Origin: Ciceribacter thiooxidans
GTDB lineage: Bacteria > Pseudomonadota > Alphaproteobacteria > Rhizobiales > Rhizobiaceae
Assembly (NCBI RefSeq): GCF_014126615.1
Contig: NZ_CP059896.1
Span: 878,501 to 942,500, forward strand
Direction of reading: 5' to 3'
Length of the DNA stretch: 64,000 nucleotides
The stretch's first letter is position 1, and every line of letters begins with the position of its first letter. Shown piece after piece: positions 35,692 to 43,585 of the stretch. A program made the position numbers and the translations under genes. The notes below the pieces were generated by a model. That model was given only the letters and a program-made list of their open reading frames with translations, made no database searches and was not told the DNA's origin.

Positions 35692-37028
35692 GCGGACAGC
35701 CCTTCATCAAAAAGATCTGCCGCTATCATCTCTTTGGCGCGAGGATCTGTGCGATTCCATGTATCCTCCGGGACGGCCTGTGCCAGCTCAGCCAGAGGCA
35801 GTCTTTCAAAACCGAGGAAATGATCGCTCGCGGCGGTTTCCTGAAACAGATCGTTCTTCGGTGTGGCACTATCCTCAAGCAGACTCTGCCACATGACGAC
35901 CTGCCCCCGCACCGCCGCATTGCGCTCAAGACGCTTCTTTCCTGCGAGCAAGGCTCCAGGGAAGGGATGCGGCTCGAATCCATTCCGCGTAAAATAGAAA
36001 GTTGGATCGATGACGATGAACCATTCATCGCCAAGTCGCTCAAAGCGAAGATTTGCGGCGTGATGGCGTACGTAGCCCGGCTTTTCGGGGAACTTCTTGT
36101 TCGGATAGTAGCTGACAACCTTGGCAGACGTGTCCTTGACACTGGAGGCATATCTGTAGCTGCGAGATTTGTTCATGCCCAAAGCGTGGAAGTAGAACAA
36201 CCGCTCCTTGGCCAGGTGCCTGATCTGCGCCGCTGTCTGATGCGCAACGCTTCGACGCAGGAGCTCAATCGTGTCATTGGTATCGTCGAGTTCGTCGTTC
36301 AGCACGATAAGCGGTGTATCCACTGCCTCAACCTGATCGAGATCGACAATGGCGCGCGTTCCGAATTCCCTCGGGTCAAAGAAAGATATATACCGCCGTT
36401 TGCGTATGACCCAGTCAAAACGCGTCTTCTGCTGTTTAAGCAGTGCCGGAATGCCATCCCTTCCGGTACCGAACGGTGACGTGGCAATAAAGATTTCGTC
36501 CGGTAGACGGATACGCATCATGTTCAGGATTGCACTTTCGCCCATGTTTAAAGGCGGCACGTAGACACCCGGAGTCCGGCGGTCGATTGTCAGCGCAGCC
36601 AGCCGATCGGCACAATCGGGGCCAAAGGCATCGTCGCCTTTGTCGAACTTCAGACGACGTTCGTCGCCGTGCATCGCTTCAGACACGTCCTTCCAATACG
36701 CGGTGCCGTCGGATTGACGCCAGAGTACTATGATAACCGGGACATTGTATTTCCGCCAATACGCGAGATCAGTCGCCTTCATTACATATTCAAACTGATG
36801 ATCCGTCTCGCGGATATATTTTCCATTAGCCGTCGATTTGACTTGCACGCCCAATAGCTTTCCAAGCGGTGCACCGCTGCGACGGTCGCGCAGTTCAATG
36901 AGGCCGTCAGTTCCGGCTTCCAACCTTCCCCTGTTCTCATAGATGAAGCCGATTTCGAGCACGATCTTCTTGACCGCCGTCTCGCCCAACTCCCCCAGAA
37001 TCTGACTATCGGTGATTCTCTTTTCCAT
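35688..37028 (-). CDS. DREN-APAZ nuclease effector (DUF4365-APAZ), SPARDA
   Basis: This 446-residue protein has an N-terminal DUF4365 nuclease domain (about 8-165) and a C-terminal APAZ domain (about 180-446) that stands in for the N-PAZ half missing from the short Argonaute. The PD-(D/E)xK-like active site is visible as LGELGE (11-16), Asp41 in GTDGLIEL and Gln62-x-Lys64 in GVQVKST. In characterised SPARDA systems this DREN domain degrades DNA and RNA without specificity after the Argonaute recognises invading plasmid or phage DNA, stopping growth of the cell. It is the first gene of the operon and overlaps ago by 4 bp. No ribosome site precedes ATG 37028; a TATACT at 37035-37040 suggests a leaderless mRNA, without a good -35 box. 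Confidence 0.87.
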   Translation of the reverse strand: MEKRITDSQILGELGETAVKKIVLEIGFIYENRGRLEAGTDGLIELRDRRSGAPLGKLLGVQVKSTANGKYIRETDHQFEYVMKATDLAYWRKYNVPVIIVLWRQSDGTAYWKDVSEAMHGDERRLKFDKGDDAFGPDCADRLAALTIDRRTPGVYVPPLNMGESAILNMMRIRLPDEIFIATSPFGTGRDGIPALLKQQKTRFDWVIRKRRYISFFDPREFGTRAIVDLDQVEAVDTPLIVLNDELDDTNDTIELLRRSVAHQTAAQIRHLAKERLFYFHALGMNKSRSYRYASSVKDTSAKVVSYYPNKKFPEKPGYVRHHAANLRFERLGDEWFIVIDPTFYFTRNGFEPHPFPGALLAGKKRLERNAAVRGQVVMWQSLLEDSATPKNDLFQETAASDHFLGFERLPLAELAQAVPEDTWNRTDPRAKEMIAADLFDEGLSA

Positions 37029-37268
37029 AGGGTGAGTATAGGCGCATCTGCGTCTTATGCGAGCGGTATGTTCCTGTTATGTTTCCATATTCCCACTTTT
37101 CCACATCAGTCTGCCTATAGGTGCGTCCAAGTTATCGCCATGAAGGACGACGCATATGTCAGCTTTTTCTTCCTCGCGCGCCAAAACCTGTCACTCCCCT
37201 CTCGCCCCCGAAATCGGTCCCCCGCTCACGTCCAGCCCCATACCCCCCCTCCACCCCCCATTCTCCCC

Positions 37269-37416
37269 CGCCTTCACCGGCAATACCGATACACGCCCGT
37301 CCGCTTCATCACGTCGAGATGCATGTGGCCGCGGTGGGCGTCGTCGCTGCCCGGCGAGAGGACGGTGGTGAAGTAGAGGCAGGCGGCGGCGTTGAGCGCG
37401 CGCTGGAAGGCGGCGA
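37269..37416 (-). repeat. Copy A of the extensin gene 3' end
   Basis: About 148 bp match the last 49 codons and stop of the extensin gene at 40257-40407, with roughly eight differences, and share several of those differences with copy B. The copy is in the same orientation as the intact gene and has no start or upstream part, so it is not a gene. Confidence 0.85.
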
Positions 37417-37417
37417 C

Positions 37418-37480
37418 GGTGATCGCCGAGATCAATCATTTCGGCACGGACACCGAGGTCGAGATCGAAGCGGACATCCC
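37418..37480 (+). pseudogene. Fragment of an fhs gene
   Basis: It translates as VIAEINHFGTDTEVEIEA before a TGA, matching the [17 protein letters not shown] segment of the local fhs (about 33530-33590) with several differences. It is in the same orientation as fhs and is joined directly to copy A. Confidence 0.75.
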
Positions 37481-37544
37481 ATGATGCGCCTTTGATCATA
37501 TTCCATCCACGACATCACTTGAAAATCCGCCCCGCAGCGGATAA

Positions 37545-37579
37545 GTCAAAATTATACAGTTGAACTGTATAATTTTGAC
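37545..37579. promoter_or_regulatory. Operator candidate: perfect 15-bp inverted repeat
   Basis: Arms GTCAAAATTATACAG (37545-37559) and CTGTATAATTTTGAC (37565-37579) flank TTGAA. A TATAAT hexamer lies in each arm, one per strand, so a bound protein would cover a promoter. It is 26 bp upstream of the SnoaL-like start. The MarR-family protein encoded just beyond is the likely binder. Confidence 0.7.
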
Positions 37580-37605
37580 AAGATAGCTGACGGGAAGGAT
37601 CAATC

Positions 37606-38016
37606 ATGTCTACCGACAACAAGGAGGTGGTTCGCCGCTTCAACATCGAGGTCATCCAAAACCGGAACGAGGCCGAGTTCCATGCCCTGATGGCTCCGGA
37701 TTTCGTCAACCATTCAGCGCCGCCGGGAATGCCGAATGGTCCTGAAAGCATGTGGAACACATTCCAGAACGTCCTTCGCCCCGCCCTTTCCGACCTGAAG
37801 GTAACAATCCACGATCAGATTGCTGAGGGTGACAAGGTGACAACACGAAAGACGATCAGTGGCGTACACTCCGGCACATTGATGGGAATTCCCGCCACAG
37901 GCCGGGGCGTCGCCATCAGCGTCATCGACATCGTGCGGGTGGAGGACGGCAGATATGCCGAGCACTGGGGACTGAACACCCTGTCCAATGTCCTTGCTGC
38001 GCTGTCGAAGGCGTAG
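37606..38016 (+). CDS. SnoaL-like polyketide cyclase-family protein
   Basis: This 136-residue protein has the SnoaL/NTF2-like fold: MSTDNKEVVRRFNIEVIQNRNEAEFHALMAPDFVNH at the start and GRYAEHWGLNTLSNVLAAL at the end, typical of ester-cyclase-like proteins. Despite the name, most members are small hydrolases or isomerases of unknown substrate. GGAAGG precedes ATG 37606. It faces the MarR-family gene with stops 10 bp apart, and a perfect palindrome lies at its promoter. Confidence 0.82.
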   Translation: MSTDNKEVVRRFNIEVIQNRNEAEFHALMAPDFVNHSAPPGMPNGPESMWNTFQNVLRPALSDLKVTIHDQIAEGDKVTTRKTISGVHSGTLMGIPATGRGVAISVIDIVRVEDGRYAEHWGLNTLSNVLAALSKA

Positions 38017-38025
38017 CGGTTCCGG

Positions 38026-38469
38026 CTACATCAGTCGCTCGATTACGAGGATTGCGGCTTGAAGCGTCTGTCTGTCCTGGTTGGATAGCCGCTCCTCGAT
38101 CAAGGCCGCAATCTTCAATGTCCGGGCTTTGCGGGAGCAGGACAATTCTTCCCGTCCCTTCTGGGTGATGGAAAGAAGTCGACTGCGCCCGTCGGCCGGA
38201 TTGGGCAGTTTGCCGACCAGTCCGTCAAGCTCCAGCTGTGCGGTGACCAATCGCATGCTCTGGTGTCTTACATTGCGGAGGTTTGCCAGTTCGGCAACAG
38301 TAAGCGGACCGCTTCGATCAAGGAGCGACAGCGTCTCTGACTGAGACGTGGTCGGCGTATTCGCCTCGTTCTTGACGAGACGGACAAATCTCCCAAGCGT
38401 GGCGCGAAGATCTTCCGCCAGCTCAAGCGCATCCATACGATTTTCAGAACTTGCTCGGTCGCTGGCCAT
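38026..38469 (-). CDS. MarR-family transcriptional regulator
   Basis: This 147-residue winged-helix protein has a LTVAELANLRNVRHQSMRLVTAQLELDGLVGKLPNPADGRSRLLSIT segment, the HTH and wing typical of MarR. It probably represses the facing SnoaL-like gene through the palindrome at 37545. ATG 38469 is preferred, with AGGCAAAGG upstream; the frame extends to 38583 through copy B and is not coding there. The ligand is unknown; MarR proteins often respond to phenolics or oxidants. Confidence 0.82.
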   Translation of the reverse strand: MASDRASSENRMDALELAEDLRATLGRFVRLVKNEANTPTTSQSETLSLLDRSGPLTVAELANLRNVRHQSMRLVTAQLELDGLVGKLPNPADGRSRLLSITQKGREELSCSRKARTLKIAALIEERLSNQDRQTLQAAILVIERLM

Positions 38470-38568
38470 TTGCCTTTGCCTCGGTGGAGAACACAGTTCC
38501 CTCCGGCATACACTGTCGCTCGCTATGAGTGAAATATCTCGAGTCCATCCACGCCCCCACCTTCCTCC

Positions 38569-38717
38569 CGTCTTCACCGGCAATACCGATACCCGCCCGT
38601 CCGCTTCATCACGTCGAGATGCATGTGGTTGCGGTGGGCGTCGTCGCTGCCCGGCGAGAGGACGGTGGTGAAATAGAGGCAGGCGGCGGCGTTGAGCGCC
38701 CGCTGGAAGGCGGCGGC
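38569..38717 (-). repeat. Copy B of the extensin gene 3' end
   Basis: This is a second ~148-bp truncated copy of the extensin gene end, including its stop, in the same orientation as the intact gene. It shares substitutions with copy A (for example GTCCG and CCGGCG where the intact gene has GTTCG and CCGGGG), so A and B are closer to each other than to the local gene. Confidence 0.85.
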
Positions 38718-38801
38718 GCGATCACAGAGATGAGATATGACGGCAAGATCGTTGCCGACGAGCGCAGAGATCGGCTCATCGAGCATCAGGATGAGCGGCG
38801 G
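38718..38801 (-). pseudogene. Fragment of an oligopeptide-type ABC ATPase gene
   Basis: The minus strand reads PPLILMLDEPISAL then VGNDLAVISHLCDR, two pieces of a Dpp/Opp ATPase (Walker B and H-loop regions) with the roughly 25 residues between them missing. It is fused in frame to copy B. Confidence 0.6.
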
Positions 38802-38838
38802 TCCCTCCTCAGAGCGAGCTTTCGGGGCCGCGACATTT

Positions 38839-39966
38839 TCAGATGTCCAGAGGTAACTTGGATAGCCGGCGAAGAGCGCCATTTTCTATGACGTAATTCT
38901 GCTCGAGACGTATTCCACCCCGGAGATTGTCACCGTACAGGCCGGGTTCGAGCGTGAACGTGCAGCCCTCTTCAAAGATGTCGTTCGAACCCGAATTTAT
39001 GAACGGGCGCTCGACCGGATCCAAGCCAAGCCCGTGGCCCAAGTGATGGTCAAAGCGCCAGTCATCGCGGTGGCTGTTCAGGATGGATGCAATCTCCTGG
39101 AAAACTGTCCCGCATCGAACACCCGGCCGGATCATGTCTTCGGCGATTGACAGTGCATGAACGACGCGGCCGAAGGCCTCCTCCTGCACTGGCGCTCGTG
39201 TCCCCGACACAGCGAAAGTCCGGCACATATCGGAAAAATAGTTTGCGACGACCGCTCCGGCATCCACGGGCAGAAGATCGCCCTCCACCAGAGGCACGGG
39301 GCGAGGCCGGCCGCCTGGCTGTCCCCCACGAAAATCGTTGCCCAGCTCCCCCATCGTCTGTCCCGCAGCCGCAATTGCAGCTCCCTGAAATAGGGCAAAC
39401 ACTTCGGTTTCCAGAAGTCCGGGGGCGATATGCGGCGCAATCGCACGGTATCCAGCTTCATTGGCGGCAATGGCCGCGGAAATCAGCGCGACTTCATCCG
39501 GGTACTTGCGTCGGCGCATCGACGAGATCTGCCCGGATATCGGTGTGATGGTCTGTCCTGCGATGTTGGTGCAATCCGCGCCAAGCGCCTTCGTTTTAGC
39601 GAGGCGAATATCCAACGACGCAATTGCCGCTCGCTCGCGGTCTTCGAACGTGGTCGCGAACATCGAATCGTCGAACCGGACTGTTTCATCGGTGTAGACG
39701 TCAGATCCCATTGAATTGCCGACCGAGATCAAACCGAAGCCATCACGGCCGACGAACCCAGAGGCTGGCGAGCTTCTCCATCCTCGCAATCCAAAAAAGT
39801 ATGTCAGGTGCTGGGGGCGCGTGATCAGGGCTCCATCCAGGCCAACCTCAACAAGCCAATTGGAAAGGCGCGTGCGACGCTCCCGGCAACCTGCGGCTTG
39901 CAGTCTTGCCAGTGCCGCGAGGTCCACAATATTTCTCTCGGGATAGAGCGAGGTGGGTAGGCTCAT
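38839..39966 (-). CDS. M24-family metallopeptidase (Xaa-Pro peptidase/creatinase-like)
   Basis: This 375-residue protein has a creatinase N-terminal domain (about 30-160) and a pita-bread M24 catalytic domain from about 165. All five metal ligands appear to be present: Asp in LPVDAGA, Asp in SDMCRTF, His in HHLGHGLGL, Glu in TLEPGLY and Glu in RLEQNYVI. The fold includes Xaa-Pro aminopeptidases, creatinases and ectoine hydrolases; the substrate is not clear. ATG 39966 follows GGAG at a slightly long distance. It is the last module before the intact extensin gene and probably arrived with the accessory region. Confidence 0.85.
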   Translation of the reverse strand: MSLPTSLYPERNIVDLAALARLQAAGCRERRTRLSNWLVEVGLDGALITRPQHLTYFFGLRGWRSSPASGFVGRDGFGLISVGNSMGSDVYTDETVRFDDSMFATTFEDRERAAIASLDIRLAKTKALGADCTNIAGQTITPISGQISSMRRRKYPDEVALISAAIAANEAGYRAIAPHIAPGLLETEVFALFQGAAIAAAGQTMGELGNDFRGGQPGGRPRPVPLVEGDLLPVDAGAVVANYFSDMCRTFAVSGTRAPVQEEAFGRVVHALSIAEDMIRPGVRCGTVFQEIASILNSHRDDWRFDHHLGHGLGLDPVERPFINSGSNDIFEEGCTFTLEPGLYGDNLRGGIRLEQNYVIENGALRRLSKLPLDI

Positions 39967-40260
39967 GGACGATCTTCTCCAACTTCGTCTCGCTCCTCTT
40001 AGAGCCGACGCAGCATTCAAACCATTATCATCTATTCCTATACAATGCGGGCTTCTCTCTACAAGCTAGCATACTGCGTGAGGATGATCCGCCGGACAAT
40101 GAACTCCGACGCGGCCCCGGCAAAGGCTTGCGATCGTTGGTACTTTCGTTCCAATTGCGAACCGTGACCTTCCGAGCCCAAGTCGGTCATCTATCGCGGG
40201 CGAGCGGAGGTCCGCTCCAGCCGCAAATCCCTCCTCCTACGTCCGCACCCCATCCCGCCT
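39967..40260. other. 294-bp gap between the M24 peptidase and extensin genes
   Basis: It holds the peptidase promoter region and a short stretch reading like the tail of another coding sequence (plus strand, about 40075-40200) that I cannot identify. No start, ribosome site or recognisable domain supports a gene. Confidence 0.45.
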
Positions 40261-41067
40261 TCACCGGCAATACCGATAGCCGCCCGTTCGCTTCATCACG
40301 TCGAGATGCATGTGGTCGCGGTGGGCGTCGTCGCTGCCCGGGGAGAGGACGGTGGTGAAATAGAGGCAGGCGGCGGCGTTGAGCGTGCGCTGGAAGGCGG
40401 CGGCGAGGTCTGGCGCCTCGCTCGCGGCGATCTTCATCGGCACCGGGCCCTTCTCGAATTCGAGTGCGGAAATGTCGACGGCGTTGCCGCGGGCGTGTTC
40501 GGAAATCTTGCCCGTCTCGGCGCCGTTGCGCTTGCGGCAGACATAGCCGGATGCCTGGTGCACGGCCTTCAGCCTGCCCATGTCCGGCAGGCCGAGGCGC
40601 GCTGCCGGCTCTATGAGATCGCGGGTCATGTGGGCAAGCTGCAACAGCGTCTCGCAGCGCGCCGTCACCTCGGGTTCGATCGCGACCTCGGCCGAGAGCC
40701 GTGTCATCGCAACCGGCTTGTCGATGCCGCAGCCGTTGCCGTCATCGATACGCGGGAGCGTCCTGAAGGCGGCACCGAGGGATTTCAGCTCAGCCGTGCA
40801 GGCCTCGAACGCGGCCCTGTCTTCGGTTTCCACCGGTGGCGGCGGAGGAGGGGGCGGTTCGGCGGGTGCCGCCGTCTCCTTTTCCTTCTCCGGTTCCGGT
40901 GCCGCCGGCGCTTGTTTTTCCTTCGGCTTTTCAGCCGGCACGGGAGGCCCGGCGGCGGGGGTGCGGTCGGCCTGAGGCGGTTTCGGCAAGGGGACCGGAG
41001 GATTGTCCGGCGCGGCGATGGCGGTGGTGGCGGCGAGCACTGCCGCCAGCAGAAAAAGTCTCGGCAA
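40261..41067 (-). CDS. Extensin-family periplasmic protein
   Basis: This protein of about 268 residues has a signal peptide ending about AIAAP, a Pro/Lys/Glu-rich linker (to about residue 80) and the extensin-like C-terminal domain. The C-terminal domain contains SEHARGNAVDIS and DHMHLD, which match the metal-binding HxxxxxxD and HxH pattern of M15/VanY-like peptidases, suggesting a peptidoglycan-linked role. The start is not an ATG: TTG 41067 is chosen because GGAGACAGGA lies just before it; TTG 41100 is the alternative. Its last ~148 bp are the sequence duplicated as copies A and B. Confidence 0.82.
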   Translation of the reverse strand: MPRLFLLAAVLAATTAIAAPDNPPVPLPKPPQADRTPAAGPPVPAEKPKEKQAPAAPEPEKEKETAAPAEPPPPPPPPVETEDRAAFEACTAELKSLGAAFRTLPRIDDGNGCGIDKPVAMTRLSAEVAIEPEVTARCETLLQLAHMTRDLIEPAARLGLPDMGRLKAVHQASGYVCRKRNGAETGKISEHARGNAVDISALEFEKGPVPMKIAASEAPDLAAAFQRTLNAAACLYFTTVLSPGSDDAHRDHMHLDVMKRTGGYRYCR

Positions 41068-41157
41068 CCGTCCTGTCTCCGTTGTCGGGCCTGTCGACAA
41101 CGGCTGGCGGCGTATTTGGTTTCATCGATAGACGAAATGGCGGTGCGCCAAGGCCTC

Positions 41158-41186
41158 TTGCGCGGCTGCCGGGTTGACGGTATGAG
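41158..41186 (+). promoter_or_regulatory. Promoter of trpL-trpE(G)
   Basis: TTGCGC (41158-41163) and TATGAG (41181-41186) are spaced by 17 bp. The predicted start is at or next to A41194, the first base of trpL, giving a leaderless transcript as known for rhizobial trpL. Confidence 0.6.
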
Positions 41187-41193
41187 TTCTCGC

Positions 41194-41238
41194 ATGACGA
41201 CGTTTTTGAACATCGGTAACTGGTGGTGGGCTCGCTAA
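41194..41238 (+). CDS. trpL: Trp operon leader peptide TrpL
   Basis: A 14-residue frame, MTTFLNIGNWWWAR, has three consecutive Trp codons at residues 10-12. S. meliloti TrpL is also 14 residues and ends WWWAR. When charged tRNA-Trp is scarce the ribosome stalls at the Trp codons and the downstream terminator cannot form. The small RNA released by termination and the peptide itself have regulatory roles in S. meliloti. An in-frame ATG at 41182 would give 18 residues, but the promoter points to 41194. Confidence 0.9.
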   Translation: MTTFLNIGNWWWAR

Positions 41239-41276
41239 CGCGGCCTTGACCAGTCATGTCCAGAGACAAGTGACCC

Positions 41277-41310
41277 AAAGCCGCCCGGAAAACCTGAGGC
41301 GGCTTTTTTG
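41277..41310 (+). terminator. Transcription attenuator of trpE(G)
   Basis: A 9-bp stem (41277-41285 with 41298-41306) is followed by a run of T to 41309. It lies between trpL and trpE(G) and is the expected conditional terminator of the leader region. Confidence 0.85.
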
Positions 41311-41359
41311 TATTCAGGCGCCTCCATCCGGGCCTTGAACGACGGAGTGAAGAGAGAGC

Positions 41360-43549
41360 ATGACGACGATCATTCGGGATGATGGCGGGGAGACCTATAC
41401 CACCCGCGGCGGTATCAAGGTGACGCGCTCGCGCCGGGCGGCGCCCTATGCCGATGCCATCAACGGCTACATCGACAGGCTCGACGAGCATCGCGGTGCG
41501 GTCTTTTCCTCCAACTACGAATATCCCGGCCGCTATACGCGTTGGGACACGGCGATCGTCGATCCGCCGCTCGGCATTTCCTGCTTCGGCCGAAAGATGT
41601 GGATCGAGGCCTATAACGAACGTGGCGAGGTGCTGCTCTCCTTCATCGCCGCAAGGCTGCGCACGGTCGGCGAAATCACGCTCGGCGCCTCGACGGCGCG
41701 TCGCCTCGATCTTTCGGTCAACGAGCCCGACCGGGTGTTCACCGAAGAAGAGCGCTCGAAGATCCCGACGGTGTTCACCGTGCTCCGCGCGATCACCGAT
41801 CTCTTCCATTCCGAGGCGGACAGCTCGATCGGCCTTTTCGGCGCCTTCGGCTACGATCTCGCCTTCCAGTTCGATGCGATCAAGCTTTCGCTCGAACGTC
41901 CGGAAGACCAGCGCGACATGGTGCTCTTCCTGCCGGACGAAATTCTGGTCGTCGACCACTATTCGGCCAAGGCCTGGATCGACCGCTACGATTTCGAGAA
42001 GGACGGCGTGACGACCGAGGGCAAGGCGGACGCGATCGCGCCGGAGCCGTTCAAGGCGACCGACACGATCCCGCCGCGCGGCGACCATCGTCCGGGCGAA
42101 TATGCCGAGCTCGTGGTCAAGGCCAAGGAGAGCTTCCGCCGCGGCGACCTCTTCGAGGTGGTGCCGGGCCAGAAGTTCATGGAGCGCTGCGAATCGAAGC
42201 CGTCGGAGATTTCCAAGCGCCTGAAGGAGATCAACCCATCTCCCTATTCCTTCTTCATCAATCTCGGAAATCAGGAATATCTCGTCGGCGCCTCGCCGGA
42301 GATGTTCGTGCGCGTGTCCGGCCGGCGCATCGAGACCTGCCCGATTTCCGGCACGATCAAGCGCGGCGCCGACCCAATCGCCGACAGCGAGCAGATCCTG
42401 AAGCTTTTGAATTCCAAGAAGGACGAGAGCGAGCTCACCATGTGCTCGGACGTCGACCGCAACGACAAGTCCCGCGTCTGCGAGCCGGGCTCGGTCAAGG
42501 TCATCGGCCGCCGCCAGATCGAGATGTATTCGCGCCTCATCCACACGGTCGACCACATCGAGGGGCGTCTGCGCGACGGCATGGACGCCTTCGACGGCTT
42601 CCTCTCCCACGCCTGGGCGGTGACGGTGACGGGAGCGCCGAAACTCTGGGCGATGCGCTTCATCGAGGCGCACGAGAAGAGCCCGCGCGCCTGGTATGGC
42701 GGGGCGATCGGCATGGTCGGCTTCAACGGCGACATGAACACCGGCTTGACGCTCAGGACCGTGCGGATCAAGGATGGGATCGCCGAGGTGCGCGCCGGCG
42801 CGACGCTCTTGAACGATTCCATTCCGGAAGAGGAAGAAGCCGAAACCGAACTGAAGGCATCCGCCATGATTTCTGCCATTCGCGATGCGAAATCCGGAAA
42901 CGACGAGAAGTCGAAGCGCGGTGTCGCCGCCGTCGGCAAGGGCGTGAACATCCTGCTCGTCGACCACGAGGATAGCTTCGTCCACACGCTCGCCAACTAT
43001 TTCCGCCAGACCGGCGCCACCGTGACGACCGTGCGCACGCCGGTCGCCGACGAGGTCTTCGACCGCATCAAGCCGGACCTCGTGGTGCTTTCGCCCGGCC
43101 CCGGCACCCCGAAGGATTTCGACTGCAAGGCGACGATTAAGAAGGCGCGGGCGCGGCAACTGCCGATCTTCGGCGTCTGCCTCGGTCTGCAGGCGCTCGC
43201 CGAGGCCTATGGCGGCGAGTTGCGCCAGCTCGCGATCCCGATGCACGGCAAGCCCTCGCGCATCCGCGTGCTGGAGCCCGGCATCGTGTTCTCAGGCCTC
43301 GCCAAGGAAGTGACCGTCGGCCGCTATCACTCGATCTTCGCCGATCCGGCGACGCTCGACCGTGACTTCATGATCACGGCGGAGAGCGAAGACGGCACGA
43401 TCATGGGCATCGAGCACACCAAGGAGCCGGTGGCGGCGGTGCAGTTCCACCCGGAATCGATCATGACGCTCGGTCAGGACGCCGGCATGCGCATGATCGA
43501 GAACGTCGTCGCGCATCTCGCACGGCGGGCAAAGGAAAAGGCGGCGTGA
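41360..43549 (+). CDS. trpE(G): Anthranilate synthase, fused TrpE-TrpG
   Basis: This 729-residue protein makes anthranilate from chorismate and glutamine, the first step of tryptophan synthesis. The chorismate-using TrpE part spans about 1-505 ([39 protein letters not shown]). The glutamine amidotransferase TrpG part spans about 530-729, with its Cys in FGVCLGLQA and the His-x-Glu pair in QFHPES. Fusion of the two is characteristic of Rhizobiales. It is controlled by the trpL attenuator just upstream and probably by feedback inhibition. Confidence 0.97.
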   Translation: MTTIIRDDGGETYTTRGGIKVTRSRRAAPYADAINGYIDRLDEHRGAVFSSNYEYPGRYTRWDTAIVDPPLGISCFGRKMWIEAYNERGEVLLSFIAARLRTVGEITLGASTARRLDLSVNEPDRVFTEEERSKIPTVFTVLRAITDLFHSEADSSIGLFGAFGYDLAFQFDAIKLSLERPEDQRDMVLFLPDEILVVDHYSAKAWIDRYDFEKDGVTTEGKADAIAPEPFKATDTIPPRGDHRPGEYAELVVKAKESFRRGDLFEVVPGQKFMERCESKPSEISKRLKEINPSPYSFFINLGNQEYLVGASPEMFVRVSGRRIETCPISGTIKRGADPIADSEQILKLLNSKKDESELTMCSDVDRNDKSRVCEPGSVKVIGRRQIEMYSRLIHTVDHIEGRLRDGMDAFDGFLSHAWAVTVTGAPKLWAMRFIEAHEKSPRAWYGGAIGMVGFNGDMNTGLTLRTVRIKDGIAEVRAGATLLNDSIPEEEEAETELKASAMISAIRDAKSGNDEKSKRGVAAVGKGVNILLVDHEDSFVHTLANYFRQTGATVTTVRTPVADEVFDRIKPDLVVLSPGPGTPKDFDCKATIKKARARQLPIFGVCLGLQALAEAYGGELRQLAIPMHGKPSRIRVLEPGIVFSGLAKEVTVGRYHSIFADPATLDRDFMITAESEDGTIMGIEHTKEPVAAVQFHPESIMTLGQDAGMRMIENVVAHLARRAKEKAA

Positions 43550-43585
43550 GGATGATGGCGGGGCGCTTCGGCGCCTCGCGCTCTC

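Larger units (their letters stand above)
37029..37605. other. 577-bp mosaic spacer between SPARDA and the SnoaL-like gene
   Basis: There is no intact gene here. From left to right it holds the presumed SPARDA promoter, a pyrimidine-rich stretch (about 37190-37268), a copy of the extensin gene's 3' end, a fragment of fhs, and a perfect 15-bp inverted repeat just before the SnoaL-like gene. Confidence 0.75.
38470..38838. other. 369-bp mosaic spacer between MarR and M24 peptidase genes
   Basis: It contains the MarR promoter region, copy B of the extensin 3' end and, joined to it, a fragment of an ABC-transporter ATPase gene. No intact gene is seen. Confidence 0.7.

Noticed and set aside
35688..37028. 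DUF4365 protein as a stand-alone restriction-type nuclease
   Set aside because: It overlaps the short Argonaute gene by 4 bp and has a long C-terminal domain of APAZ size, so the SPARDA reading is better.
34231..37028. SPARTA or SPARSA type for the Argonaute operon
   Set aside because: No TIR or SIR2 motifs are present in the partner; the N-terminus has the DUF4365 nuclease pattern.
37190..37300. CRISPR-like or simple repeat in the pyrimidine-rich stretch
   Set aside because: It is irregular C/T-rich sequence with no repeated unit; the flanking match is the extensin gene end.
38574..38882. Intact 102-residue gene on the minus strand
   Set aside because: It is an accidental fusion of an ABC ATPase scrap with extensin copy B; no ribosome site and no start of either parent gene.
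34082..40260. Integrative element with attachment sites and integrase
   Set aside because: No integrase, transposase or tRNA gene was recognised; the repeats are imperfect, diverged gene ends rather than short exact att sites.
40306..41238. 310-residue plus-strand frame antisense to the extensin gene
   Set aside because: Only its last 14-18 codons are real, as trpL; the rest is antisense shadow.
40931..43246. 771-residue antisense frame across trpE(G) and the extensin gene
   Set aside because: Shadow of trpE(G); it also crosses the trp leader and promoter.
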